From Carallia brachiata (Eukaryota; Streptophyta; Magnoliopsida; Malpighiales; Rhizophoraceae), in assembly GCA_021464245.1 (NCBI GenBank), contig JADCRB010000001.1:2293845-2357844 (forward strand): a DNA stretch of 64,000 nucleotides, given 5' to 3'. Positions 38,100-49,739 of the stretch are shown here, one piece after another; positions within the stretch are counted from its first letter, which is position 1, and each line of letters opens with the position of its first letter. The notes under the pieces were generated by a model that was given only the letters and a program-made list of their open reading frames with translations, was not told the origin of the DNA and ran no database searches. A program made the position numbers and the translations under genes.

Positions 38100-38830
38100 A
38101 TCCTTGTTTACTAATTTCTCAAGGTTATACAATTAGGATTTCTATCGAGTATAAGAATTCTAATTGATATTAGAAATTCTGATTAGACGGTAATTATGAT
38201 TATAATTTTTTTTTCAATGCAATTAAGATTCTTAATGAGTATAGGAATTCTAATTGGGTATAGATATACTAACTGGATAAGGAATGATGATTAAAGATTT
38301 ACTCCCTATGCAATAAGGATTCCCATTAAGCACAAGAATCTTAATTGAGTATAAAAATTCTAATTAGGCTAGGTAAAATGATTATAAATTTTTTTTAATC
38401 CAATTAGGAATCCTATTGAGTATAGAAATTCTAATTGAGCTACCAATCATGACTAAAAAAATTTTTCTAACCCAAATTAAGATTCCTATTGAATACAGAA
38501 ATTCTAAGTGAGCAAGAAATCATGATTAAAAATTTATTATAATGCAATTATTATTCCTATTCAGAATATGAATCCTAATTGACTATAGAATTTTTTGGTG
38601 GGCTAGAAATCATAATTACAATTTTTTCAAATAGAATTAAGATGCTCATTGAAATTAAAATTTCTATTGAGTATAGAAATTCTAAGTCAATTATAATTTT
38701 TATGTGTGGTAAAAATCTTAATTAGAAATTTTTTTAATGTAATTAAATACAAGAATCCTAGTTGGACTAGGAATCATAATTCTAATGCATTTACGATTCG
38801 TGTTGTACCAAAATTATAATTGAACTATAT
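38100..38830. repeat. hairpin-rich minisatellite, unit A
   Basis: Degenerate repeats, 70-90 bp apart, each with a left arm like CAATTAGGATTCCTA and a right arm like TAGAAATTCTAATTG, which is nearly its reverse complement, separated by about 5-8 bases (TTGAGTA). Each unit could therefore fold into a short hairpin. No coding capacity. Confidence 0.8.
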
Positions 38831-39529
38831 CAATCGTGATTAGGAATCATTATCAGAAATGTTCAAAAAAAAAAACAAAAAGAATCATTATTAGAAACTT
38901 TTTCAAGCACAAAATATTTTTTAATTACCCGGTCCAACAAGAAAAGACGATCCGAATGTGTATATTCCCGAACCCGGCCCGGTGGTCCGCCGCACCATCG
39001 ACGCTTTTCTCGCTGTTGCTGGCATCGCATTCATCGTTCTCTTCATTTGGCGGCGCCACTTCCCGGAGTTCCAAACTGGTGCCCCTCTCCATCACCAACT
39101 TTGGAGTCAAAAAAACCGGAACGCGAGGTTCCGGGTCCACAACCCCAAGGCGAGAATATGAAAGAGATAAGCACAGAAGTGATGATCTCACGGGAGATCC
39201 AAAATTGGTGAAGAATCGGCCTCAGGGACTATAAACAGCGTCCTTTCATGGGTGACACCACCATGGCCGTGACGGAGTTACTCGGTTGGGCTCTCTCGGC
39301 TTCTCGCTTGCAATCATTTTTTTTTTTTTTGAGGAATTTGATTGCTGGGCAAATTTAATGCGAGAATTGTGGCGGTTAGGGTTTTACATTTTCGAATTCT
39401 TTTAAAACTGAGCGAGCCGAAGATTATTAGAAATTTGGGATCAAATGTGCCAACTTTCTACGGGTCAAACTGACGAGTTGAATGACTGACATTGAAGGGT
39501 AATTGAAATCCAAGAGATTGGCTGATTCA

Positions 39530-40364
39530 GGAGATTTTGGTGGTTATATAGAATAGCACAAAGGAAGTATAAATATATTATCGGCACTTAATGCATAGAC
39601 CAAACCTGAATCAACGGCGCGGCGCGGTTTGGTCTAATATGTCTAGAATCAGAATCTAATGCCGTTGCCTCCTTAGTTCTTGCTGCAGCAAAAATTGGGA
39701 AAGGGGCATTAGAAGAAGTTTGACAGCAAAATGTCACTTTACATTGGAAGCTCTGGATGTCTCACCAGTCATGGATGTACCCAATTCGGTGTTGAAAGCA
39801 AACCTGCGATTATTGTTTGGGATGCCTGTAGGGCCTGCTGCTTCAGTATAGGCTGCAGCTATGATGTTCACTCCATGTGCAGCAACATCAGGATGGATGT
39901 GGAACATGTTTGAAATTATAGTCAGTCATATCCAATCCAGTAGAACACAGCTTAAGAAACTAGAATACACCAGGCTTATAGATGCTGAGAATGCAGAAGA
40001 TTAGCTGATAAACCTTCATAACATCTGCTAAACCTTCAGATGTCATGCAGTTAGGAAGCCGTGGAGGGAGCAAGGCTTGTATGAAGCTGGCTTTCGGGGC
40101 TGTAATGAATCCCACAGGATTACTGACAATTCAAATTATTTATGTATAATTGGTAACGACAATTTGTGGCTCAATCGGAAAAGACCGAAAGAAAGGGATG
40201 ATACGTGGGAGATCGAATGTAGTCGATGATAGCTTGACCATTTGTGTGAGTGACTTGCGTTGCAGGCGGAACATGGGGATCACTGGATCAGCAATGAGTA
40301 CATCACCACTTTGCCTATCATTGCAAAGAACATGATGTTTGAGCCTCCTCAACAGGTAATCCAA
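39530..40364 (-). pseudogene. decayed SBT5-type subtilase fragment, unit A
   Basis: Read on the minus strand, three blocks of a subtilase appear in order: the end of the protease-associated domain (LLRRLKHHVLCNDRQSGD, 40360-40150), a NPVGFITAPKAS block (about 40130-40040), and DVAAHGVNIIAAAYTEAAGP followed by a degenerate GTSM (39910-39745) where intact enzymes have TAPGVNI and the catalytic GTSMSCPH. A broken RPNRA block follows near 39640. It differs from the intact neighbour genes, so it descends from another SBT5 member. An extra 8 bases (CACTGGAT, about 40281) relative to the unit B copy also shift the frame. Confidence 0.75.
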
Positions 40365-40947
40365 TCCAATAATTTGGGCTCAAAACCTACAGCTTCTAGG
40401 CTCTTTTTTTTTTTTTTTAATTTTTATCATCAGCTTTAGGTCTAAAGTAATTAGACTAGCAATCCAAATATGATGATTTAAAAAAAAAAACTCGAAATAG
40501 GATGTTGTTTTATTCTTTTAATTTTTTTTTTTTTTATTTGAGTTTTCTGAATAGCTTGTTTTAAATGAATTATACGTTACATGATCTTTCCCAGTAACCC
40601 CAGTAGTCCCACTAATTGATAGCAAACGCAGAAGAGCGTCATTTGTAAGTTCAAAGTTCAGGGTTGTGCGTGAAATGACATGTCATATATGTATGTGTGC
40701 AAAAGATCATGTCTGCTATGGTATTAATGAGCTCTGCTGGAGTCTTTAGTCTTGAAAATCTCGGGTTCGAATTTTAGTCGAAGTCAATTAACTAAAAAAG
40801 TAGAATATCATGTTTCAACTTTATATTAATAATGACCTTTGATTAAGGTCATATTATTCAACAATTGAGAATATCACACAAATGCGACCATGATAATGAT
40901 TTCTGGTTCATTGGTCGTCCTCAGTCTTGGCAATAATATAATACCAC

Positions 40948-43900
40948 CTAATTTCCTTTGCTGATGTACTTCACAGCAATGGGACTTCTTACTTCGTGTA
41001 CCCCATCTGACCACATGATTCCTCCAAACACATACTCACCAATCTTGCTTCCTTCCTTGGCCTCTATAGTAACCACGAACTTATTCTCCTGATTTATTTT
41101 GGTGAATTCCAAAGTGCTAGGTTCCACATTGACTGATATTCCATTGGGTGCATCAATGCTTACTGTGTACTTGCCTGGAGTTCCCACATTTTTTAGTGTT
41201 CGAGTCAGCGTGACCTTGCCGGAAAGGTTAGGAACTGCTATGGATGGATAGTTGAAATCTAAGAGATTGGTGATGTTCGGTTGGCATTTGTATGTCTTGT
41301 CAAACATTGACAGTTGGGTGGTATCGTAGCCAATGACGCACAGAAAATTGAAGTAATCTGTTGTAGTTAAGTCATAAACCAATCCTGGATCCACTGCGAG
41401 GTTTGGGCTGACATGTCCTGAACCGTAATTGAAAGGGTTCGCAGGAACAAGAGTGGCATCGACAATCTCTTTTTTCACATTGTTAGTGGTTTGTGCTGCA
41501 ATGTTAAGAACGGCATGTAAGATTTTTGTCGGGCTATCATGATATTTTAAACTCAAGATATCAAACTGAGAATTAAGGGAAGGTTATTTGAGGGGTCACC
41601 AGTGGTCATGATTGCCGACTTAACTGCAGCCGGACTCCAGTCAGGGTGGACGGATTTAAGTAGACCAGCAATACCAGCAACATGGGGGCATGACATTGAA
41701 GTCCCTGATAAGATGTTGAATGGGACACGACGCTTGTCTGCGAGCAAAGAGGTAGGTGCTGCTGCTTCCGTGAAGGCGGCTAAAATGTGCACCCCAGGTG
41801 CAGTGATGTCGGGCTGAGATTCAAAAGAAAGTTGCATTGTAAGGGCACTTTTGCATGCTGTCATTGCATTTTGAATGAGTAACAATAAATAGTTATCTTC
41901 CTTCAATGATAGAAAAAAGAAATGTTTTATGAAGGCAAATAATATGACTTCATTTTCTTGGTCATGAGTGATGAGACACCTTGAGGATTTCTGCAGTGAT
42001 GGCATTAGGTCCAGTTGATGAAAAGCCGGCCATGACTGGTGCAACTATGTTTCCTACTTTTGTTCCGCCACTTATAAATGCTGTCGGTGACCTGAAGAAG
42101 AATGATAATCCTCAAAACACAGTGAAGAATGGGTTGCTTTTAAATAGACTTATCACATAGAAGCACGAACTCAATTTGCCAAGTAGTATGGGGTGTTTAC
42201 GTTGTGCTATTGATGTAGGAAGAAATGGATAAGCCATCAGTTGCAGACACAAGCGAGGTAGGAATAAAATGAGGTCGAGGATTGTTCGTAAATGCGCCTA
42301 TTCGATTAGCGAGGATCATCCCAACACCGCCAGCTTCCGAAACCACCAAGCTCTTCCCCACATCTAAATAAAGGTCACGATGACAATAAACAATCTTTCC
42401 TTCTACCTTAGTTGGCTCCAGGGATTCAGGATGGCAAAATTGTCTGCATGTATGAATGAATAAGACTATTGCCGATTTCATAATCTTATTTGATATAGAT
42501 TGATTGGCATTTAACTTACGCTTCGAAATCAGAACTATTGGCAGTTTTAACATCCACGGCGTCGACCAGAGGATAGAACTTCCCAGCTGGTAAGCTATTG
42601 GTTTTAAAGCTTTCGCCCTGATGGATAACAAAATTGGAAACAAGCGCAACTTTACATAACCAAACTGCTGATACCTGATATATCAGAACTCATGATCGGA
42701 AAATTTGTAGAGACCGACCTTAAATTTCTGTGTGTTTCCGAGGGTGGCATCAGATGGGAAATCCCTATCAATTGTGCTAGCTGCAACAGTGAGAATCCAG
42801 GGAGCTAAATTTGAAGCAGTTCCATTAATAGATGGTCCTCTATTTCCTGCAGAGCAAACTACAAGAATCCCATTCCTAGCAGCATGAAAAGATCCAATAG
42901 AAATTCCATCGCTGAAATAAGGGCGAGGTCTGCCTCCAAGTGAAACGGACAAAATATCAACCCCATCCTGAATAGCAGCATCAAAAGCTGCTATAATATC
43001 GGCATCCAGGCACCCTGGCCAACAAACCCTGTATGAAGCAACTCGTGCATTAGGAGATCCACCCTTTGCGGTCCCATTGGCTGAGTTGAGCAAGTTTGCC
43101 CCTGAAACAAATCGGCCACCAGCAGTAGAGAGGGTGTGGGTGCCATGACCATCGGTATCTCTTGCCGTGTTGTAAGATGCATTAAGGGGCTGGCCTATAG
43201 CAGCCTTATAGCCCTTGTTGAAGTACCTCGCTCCTACCAGCTTCCTGCAGTTGGTAACATCTTTTTCCATTAAACACTATTCAACTTCATCATGAAAAGC
43301 CTGTCCTACGGTTGTTAGTCCTGATTGTACATAGTAACAACGCCTTGAGAATTAGAAAATTAGAACCACTGAAAATAGCAAGATGACGTTTTGAAGAATG
43401 TAGATATCTCCACATTCATGTCTTACTGATGGTGTACTTTTAGTCCAGTCAGAGTACAGGGAAAAGACAGGAACCTGTTGCATTTTACTCCATCATTTGT
43501 ATCACAAGATCCTTTCCACTTTGATGGGATTGGTCCGATCCCTTCATCGTTGAAGCTTTGTGATTCAGGCCAAACACCTACACATTTGATCAAAATGAAA
43601 AATGGTTGAGACTAGAATGCAGTATCCTACAATAAGTTTTTAGACCAATTCTGGATCCAAGTTTGGAACATGCGCAGTAACAAATTGCAAATTTCGTGTG
43701 ACTTGGAGATTATATTACAAGTGAAATTACCAGTGTCAAGGTTCCCAATGATCACATCTTCACCATATCTGGCTTTCATCCAGAGAGAATCAGCTGGAAC
43801 TTGTCCACCACTTTCCAGCCCCAAAAACTCCCATGACCTCGTAGTGTGCAATTCGTATTCTTCATTTGGAAAAACTGATACAACTTGCGGGTGCCCTGCA

Positions 43901-44494
43901 ATGAAAGCAATCAATTACATGGAACCATCAAACTTCCCAAGCAAACTTAACCAACTGCTGACTGTCTTATTCTCTTACTAGAAATTTGATCTGCTTCTTC
44001 TTCTTCCAGAACCGCAGCAAAACCATTGATAGAGCTAGTGTATGTGTAGAAAATTGCTTCTCTGGCCTTCTCCTTGCTGTTAGAAATATCCTACTTCATT
44101 GTTAGGGTCACAAACATAACAAATTACATAACATAATAATGTGTGTGTATTCTCAACCTTTCCAAGAAAGTAGCCAAGAGGTCATAGTGGGAGGCGGCCC
44201 TTTCATTTGCATCGAAGGTAGAAGATACAGATCCTTGTGAATGCGTCCCAAGGTACACTATATAAGACTGGATTACCACAAAAAAATTTTATATGTTAGT
44301 GGCTGAGCTGAGCATGACTGCTGCTGCAGCAAAAAAAAAAATAAAATAAAAACATTTTCAGCATTAAATCAAATTTTAATTGACAAAGTTACAAATACAC
44401 TTGCCCTTCTTGCGCCCAGGATGGGACTCTGCAAAATGGAGAAAACAGAGAGGAGAAAAAGAAAGAGATGAGTTACTAGCCCCATAATTCCCAT
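40948..44494 (-). CDS. subtilisin-like protease, SBT5.4 type, unit A
   Basis: A secreted plant serine protease of family S8. Exons: 44405-44494, 44158-44267, 43979-44076, 43731-43895, 43475-43577, 42719-43244, 42520-42617, 42201-42443, 41980-42091, 41600-41813, 40948-41495; phases agree and give 768 residues with no stop. Exon 1 is a signal peptide ([19 protein letters not shown]). An I9 prodomain follows ([10 protein letters not shown] to about residue 110). Catalytic residues appear intact: Asp153 (GNLDTG), His222 (DGHGTHT), Asn323 (CSAGN) and Ser554 (SGTSMSCPH). Exon 8 carries the protease-associated domain and exon 11 the fibronectin-III-like end ([10 protein letters not shown] type, final YISKGN). 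Intron 1 uses a GC donor (AGG|GCAAGT). It is followed downstream by the subtilase pseudogene. SBT5.4 is the closest named type I recall; substrate unknown. Confidence 0.9.
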
Positions 44495-46051
44495 TTGATT
44501 CTTTGCCCTGCATGGTTGCATGGGTAAGTACATATATTATCCATGCACGTTGACCTTTGATTGTCACGAGTCAATGGATGACAGAAACCAACCCTTTTTA
44601 ACAGGAACAGTAAAAATAGACAACCACAGAACTACATGTCCGGCAGATTCATGTATTTGTTAATTTGAAAATGTTAGATGAATAGGAGTAGATTGATGCA
44701 TAATAAATGCAGATTTATACATTGAAATATAGTTGCAAATTAGTTTTCACAATTAATGACAAAACTACAAATATACAATCAATGATTGTGATAAAGCAAT
44801 ATGTACCAGTTGTTAAATTTTCTGAGGTTTGGGTATCTAGACCGAGAAAAGCTCTCGCTCCGAGCACCTGATTGGAGTGGCTCCAATAGGAGGCCTCCCT
44901 CTCCCTTTAACCATCCCTCCCCTTATGAAACCGAGGGCCGAGAACTTTTCTGAACTTTCTGCATGCATGTAACGAAAGTCTTGTTAACTACCAGTTTAAT
45001 TATTTGGACAATTATTAGTTGAACTGAGAGTGTGAAGACTACATCTACCTGTGGTTCATAATTTCACCTAAAAAGGGGACTGAGTCCAGGTTGGATTGGA
45101 CCGTAGTTGTCATGCATTCAATCCCCGCACCATCCTCATGCAGCTGTTTCCATGATCTTCATTACTTGATTGATGGAGCTTCCCTCACATAATATGCCCC
45201 AGCCCCACCATGATTGTGCAATTTAGGAAACACCCACCTCCCCCAACACACCGTAAATTTCAGCCCAACTCTTTTGAAGCATAACTTCCACGCACGTCAG
45301 GAAATTTTTGGTATGGCCTAATTTATCTCTGTTGGTTTACTACAACAAATAGTCAATTTCACCCCAGAAATACAAGAATATTTCTTGCAAGTTAAAATTT
45401 TGCCTCTGAAGGATGAGCATAGAAATTAATATGAACATAGCGATTTTGCTTATAGTTCAATTCCCATCTCCTGTGCAAGTAATGCACTCGATGCAAAATT
45501 CACGAGCTGAAGGACAAATATCGTTAAAATTTTTGATTGTCATGCCAGCTAGAGCAGGAAGGATATTCTTCGTTGGGCTCGGTTCCATGTACCAAGACAA
45601 GCGCTTACTACATGGACTGAACTAATTTTTTTTTATTAAATTAAAATTTAAATATAAATAACTGTTATTTTAAAATTTAAAATATATATTTTAAATAAAA
45701 TTTGTTAAAAAAATAATAAATAAATGAATATAATATACTCGTGCGTACTCCAATTTTTTTTTCCTTCTTTGTTTTGTTCGGTGTCGATCGGTTATTTATC
45801 ATTTATAACCCTCGCTTTCCTCAAATATTGAACAGTGTATCGTCCTTTCTTTAATTCAATATTGTCGGCAATGACTAAAGGATTGATTGTTGAGAAAGTT
45901 CAACGAAAGGCATCGGTCTTCTCAGGTTCGCTATAATAAAGTTAAGATTGCCGTAACAGCATTCCTGTCTTAAAAATAATATCAACATTCATTTTTAGTG
46001 TTCAAAATTTTTTTTAACCATAATATAATGAAATTTCAATAGATGGTCAGG
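44495..46051. other. upstream region of subtilase A
   Basis: Promoter and spacer, paralogous to 54768-56530 and 61407 onward. No gene is supported. It contains a 120-bp insertion (44826-44945), listed separately. Confidence 0.5.
44818..44953. mobile_element. 120-bp insertion flanked by 8-bp direct repeats
   Basis: TTTTCTGA occurs at 44818-44825 and 44946-44953. The 120 bases between (44826-44945, GC-richer than the flanks) are absent from the matching places in units B and C, where TTAAATTTT passes directly to the downstream sequence. No terminal inverted repeats or coding frame were seen. It is an insertion of unassigned class. Confidence 0.65.
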
Positions 46052-46172
46052 ACTCATTTCATTTTCTTTTTTTTTTTTTTTGGTTTGCTTACGAAAATAT
46101 TCAGCAAGAAAAGGCACTCATTTCATTTTCTTTTTTTTTGTTTGCTTACGAAAATATTCAGCAAGAAAAGGC
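46052..46172. repeat. local tandem duplication (about 60 bp, two copies)
   Basis: ACTCATTTCATTTTC plus a T run plus TTTGCTTACGAAAATATTC and AGCAAGAAAAGGC occurs at 46052-46115 and again at 46116-46172. The copies differ mainly in length of the T run. Unit B has only one copy of this segment (about 56530-56600). Confidence 0.85.
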
Positions 46173-46390
46173 TAGATATTACGGCTATGCTGACTTTCGA
46201 TCTCACCATAAACAACCCTTGGCCCATTTTAAAAAATGTAATAATTTTCTCTAGCGTGAAATCTCGAATTTCAATAGTTGAACTTGTCAACTATTGGAGA
46301 AGTCTTTTTCTTGATAATAAGAATTTCAGTACGGGTCATTAAATGAGTCGGGTCATCCGCCTCAATTAAGGTTGGTTAGATTTAGTGACA

Positions 46391-47579
46391 GGGAGGCAAG
46401 AACATGGTTCAAAGATTTTTTATTGAGATTATTTAAAATAGTAATTTAGTTGTAAATTGATGTGTTTGTATGTTTGTGATTGAGGTTTTAAGTCCCCCGG
46501 CCACACTCTTTTTTAGAAAAAATATGGGTATTGTTGAAGTAGTTAAAAGTTGTAGTGTATATATTAATTTTAAACTCACTAATCGCTGTGATTTTCTGCG
46601 ATAAAATTATGTTCAATTCCACTGAAATTTATGTAAGAAACATGTCTTTTGAGGTAGTTGAATAAGACTATTTCAAATAAAAATTATTTTAATATTAACT
46701 TATAAATTTAATAACTGACGTATTTATAATAAATTATTATTATTATTATTATTATTATTTTTGGGGACAAACGCAAGATCCTTGCCGAGCTGGTTAGTGG
46801 CATGCACGAGAGATTTTATTTTTAGCTTGCACAGTCAAAAGTAGTACTGATCTACGGCTTGATGTAGATAGATTTTTAAGTCCCACTTTATCGTTTTATA
46901 TTACGTATTACTAAAATGATTAATCAGTTTATCTCACACTATTAACATTATATATATATAATAATTTATTTCATTTTAATTTTATTTTAATCAATTTAAA
47001 AAATCACATCAATTATTTTTTTAAATTCGAGAGTTATTTAATTCGCTTTACTGTCAATTTATCATATTAAATAAACTATCAACTTTCAGTTTTACCTGTC
47101 CTATCTTTTAATATAAATAATTATTAACTCTATTTAAAATTTTTTTTATCTAATGTACAAATTTTAATGAGTTTATTCTTATTTTTTTAATATTTCAGTC
47201 TTTCTCATAACAAGAAAAAATAAACACTAACTCTCATTCCGGCACTAGGTAGTTATGTGGGTACATGCGAAGTCTAATGCAAATCATTTGTTTTAAAAAG
47301 CATTAAACTGTATTGCATGTGAAACAAAAGTGTGTATTTTTAATAAGTCGGTCCATTTTATGATTGAATGGTTTTTGTACTCTGGTTAGATGGGAAAATT
47401 GAAATCAATGCTAATGCAATCCAAAATTTTCGTCTATTTATGATTGTTGTCTTATTTTCGTGGATGATATTAGCGATGTTATGGAAAATATCAGCAAACG
47501 ACAGAGCATGTCATTTTTGGATATTAATGAGCTTTAGGTGCTCAAAATTTGATCGAATCATTTTTATTTTTTAATCTGA
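46391..47579. other. AT-rich spacer between units A and B
   Basis: No gene is supported. It includes an ATT microsatellite at 46733-46759 and no counterpart in the B to C junction, so it may be older sequence or an insertion. Confidence 0.45.
46733..46759. repeat. ATT trinucleotide microsatellite
   Basis: Nine perfect copies of the trinucleotide in spacer DNA. Confidence 0.9.
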
Positions 47580-47804
47580 ATGGCGGAGAAACTCCAATTA
47601 CAAACCAGCTCCTCAGGGGTAAACAGACTCCCCTCACATCTTCATCCAAAACCTGTGCGACCTCCAGTGGAAGAACATCGAGGAAAATCAGACCAATCCA
47701 AAGGGACGCAACAACGCAAAAGAAGTCATCCATTAAGTTTTGCGTATGATACTATTCTCTGTTTGTGGTACTCAGATTGCTACTACTCAAGGAATTTAAT
47801 TTTA
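47580..47804 (+). CDS. short unrecognised frame, possibly a first exon
   Basis: The ATG at 47580 opens a 75-residue frame whose first 50 residues are hydrophilic and rich in Gln, Ser, Pro, Lys and Arg (MAEKLQLQTSSSGVNRLPSH, later GTQQRKRSHP). The composition is more protein-like than its AT-rich surroundings. A GTATGA at about 47743 could be a splice donor, after which the frame turns hydrophobic. No family is recognised and no further exon is found downstream, so this may be an orphan exon or chance. Confidence 0.25.
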
Positions 47805-48359
47805 TGAGGATTTGATCACAAGAATTTGATGGATCGTTCTTATACAAAATTGAGACGTTTAACCACTCAAATCAATCCATTGAGTTGTATCCTATGTAAT
47901 ACCAATACAAGAAATTGGCTTCCTAATGGACTGAGAGATAAATAAAAGGATGAGCACTGCCACTAGACTTTGCGAAGAGACCACATTAATTTTGGGAATT
48001 TATTGTCATTTTCAATCTTGTTTTGGGGTTTATAACCGCTCATTTTTCTCAGGATATGGCTGCCCTGCAACTTGACATATCATAAAGATATTCCCTTTTC
48101 CTTTCATCAGAAACCCTAAAAATTTACCAAAAAAAGGAAACCATAAAAGATCAAAGGTAAAAGGGTTCCCACACATTCCATTAAAATTGCTCTTTTCTAA
48201 ATTCACTTTGATTTGTTCCTGATTTATACTGCCAGTATATCTTTATCCTTTCCAAAGGATCAGTTCCATGAAGTAAAAGAAAAATTGCCGATTATGCAAT
48301 TTATTAGAGCATATATCAACAACCTTTAACATGTCTCCGACTCTTTGTTTACTAATTTC

Positions 48360-49035
48360 TCACGATTATGCAATTAGGATTTCTATTGATTATACAATTA
48401 GTATGGAAATCCTAACTGATCAAAGAAATTCTAATTATACAAGTAATCACGATTGTAAATTTATTTCCACCGCAATTAGGATTCCTAATGAGTATAGGAA
48501 TTCTAATTGGGTATAGAAATACTAAATGGGCAGGGAATCGTTATTAAAAATTTTATCCCCCATGCAATTAGGATTCCTATTAAGCATAGCAATCTTAATT
48601 GAATATAAAAATTCTGATAGGGCTAGGTGAAATGATTAGAAATTTTTTTTTTAATGAAATTATGATTCCTGTTGAATATAGAAATTCTAATTAAGCAAGA
48701 AATCATGGTTAAAAATTTATTCTAATGCAATTATTTTTCTTATTTAGTATAGGAATCCTAATTGAGTATAGAGTTTCTTGGTGGGCTTAGAAATCATCAA
48801 TACAATTTTGTTCAAATAAAATTATGATACCTATCGGAATTATAATTTTTGTTGATTATAAGAATTCTAATAGTCAATTACAATTTCTAAGTGTGAGTGT
48901 GATGGAAATTCTAATTAGAAAATTTTCTAAATGTAATTGAGTATAAGAATCCTAATTAAGTATTATGAATCCTAATCGAGCATAGAATCCTAATTGCACT
49001 AGGAATCATAATTCTAATGCATTTAGAAATCCTGT
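48360..49035. repeat. hairpin-rich minisatellite, unit B
   Basis: Paralogue of 38100-38830, with the same paired arms (ATTAGGATTCCTA and TAGGAATTCTAATTG). It is followed by about 230 bp (about 49045-49275) with no counterpart in unit A, where the sequence goes straight from TTGTACCAAAATT to TATAATTGAACTATATC; in unit B, GTACCGAAATTC is interrupted and CCGAAATTC recurs at the other side. Confidence 0.8.
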
Positions 49036-49739
49036 TGTACCGAAATTCTTTTTTTTTTTTTCCTTCAAAGTGAAAATATTTCATAAATTGATAGCGTCAT
49101 TGCAGAGTAATTTTTGAAGATCAGTGAGTGGGTTGTTGATCCAGTTTAGAGAATAAGAATAAATTTTAGATTGTTTTAGAACCCAATCCATCGGTCCGTT
49201 AATTAATCTAAAAATTCAATATATAGAGATAAAAGATAAATTAGTATTATGACCTTGATATCTCTAATGATAGGCCGAACCGAAATTCTAATCGAACTAT
49301 ATCAATCGTGAATAGGAATCATTGTTAGAAAAATTTCAAGCACATAATTACCCGGTCCAACGAGGAAAGAAGATCCGAATGTGTGTAATCCCGAACCCGC
49401 CTGGGTATCCGCCGCACCATCGACACCTCTCTCGCTGTCGCTGACGTCGTATTTATCGTTCTCTCCATTCGGCGGCGCCACTTCCCGGAGTTCCAGGCTT
49501 TAACACCGTCGCAAACCGCAGCTATCCATGGGAGAGACGCTACAACGTCCGTGACGGAGTTACATGGCCGGGGCTCTCTCAGCTTCTTGCTGGCGAGCAT
49601 TTTTTTGGAGGAATTTGATTGCTGGGCAAATTAACACGTGAGTATACCAGAACTGTGACGGTTAGGGTTTTGAAATTTTTTAAAACTGAGCTAGCCGAAG
49701 ATCATTAGAAATTTGGGATCAAATGACAAGGGTAATTGA

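Larger units (their letters stand above)
37590..46390. repeat. tandem unit A of the subtilase array
   Basis: From about 37590 the sequence is paralogous to 47850 onward (for example AAAAGGATGAGCAC at 37682 and 47945). The unit holds a hairpin minisatellite, a subtilase pseudogene, an intact subtilase gene and its upstream region. It ends near GGTCATCCGCCTCA at about 46350. Boundaries are approximate. Confidence 0.85.

Noticed and set aside
38100..38830. CRISPR-like array
   Set aside because: The repeats are degenerate with no constant repeat/unique spacer pattern, and the genome is a plant.
38956..39234. Plus-strand frame with a hydrophobic segment (AVAGIAFIVLFIW) resembling a small membrane protein, with a broken counterpart near 49370-49500
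   Set aside because: The membrane-like frame has no ATG (it opens at GTG, 38958), the unit B copy does not keep the frame, and no family match was recognised on either strand.
45413..45625. Plus-strand small gene upstream of subtilase A, with relatives near 55558 and 62887
   Set aside because: Only the first about 30 codons are shared; the frame breaks in each copy, as expected for non-coding promoter sequence of the duplicated units.
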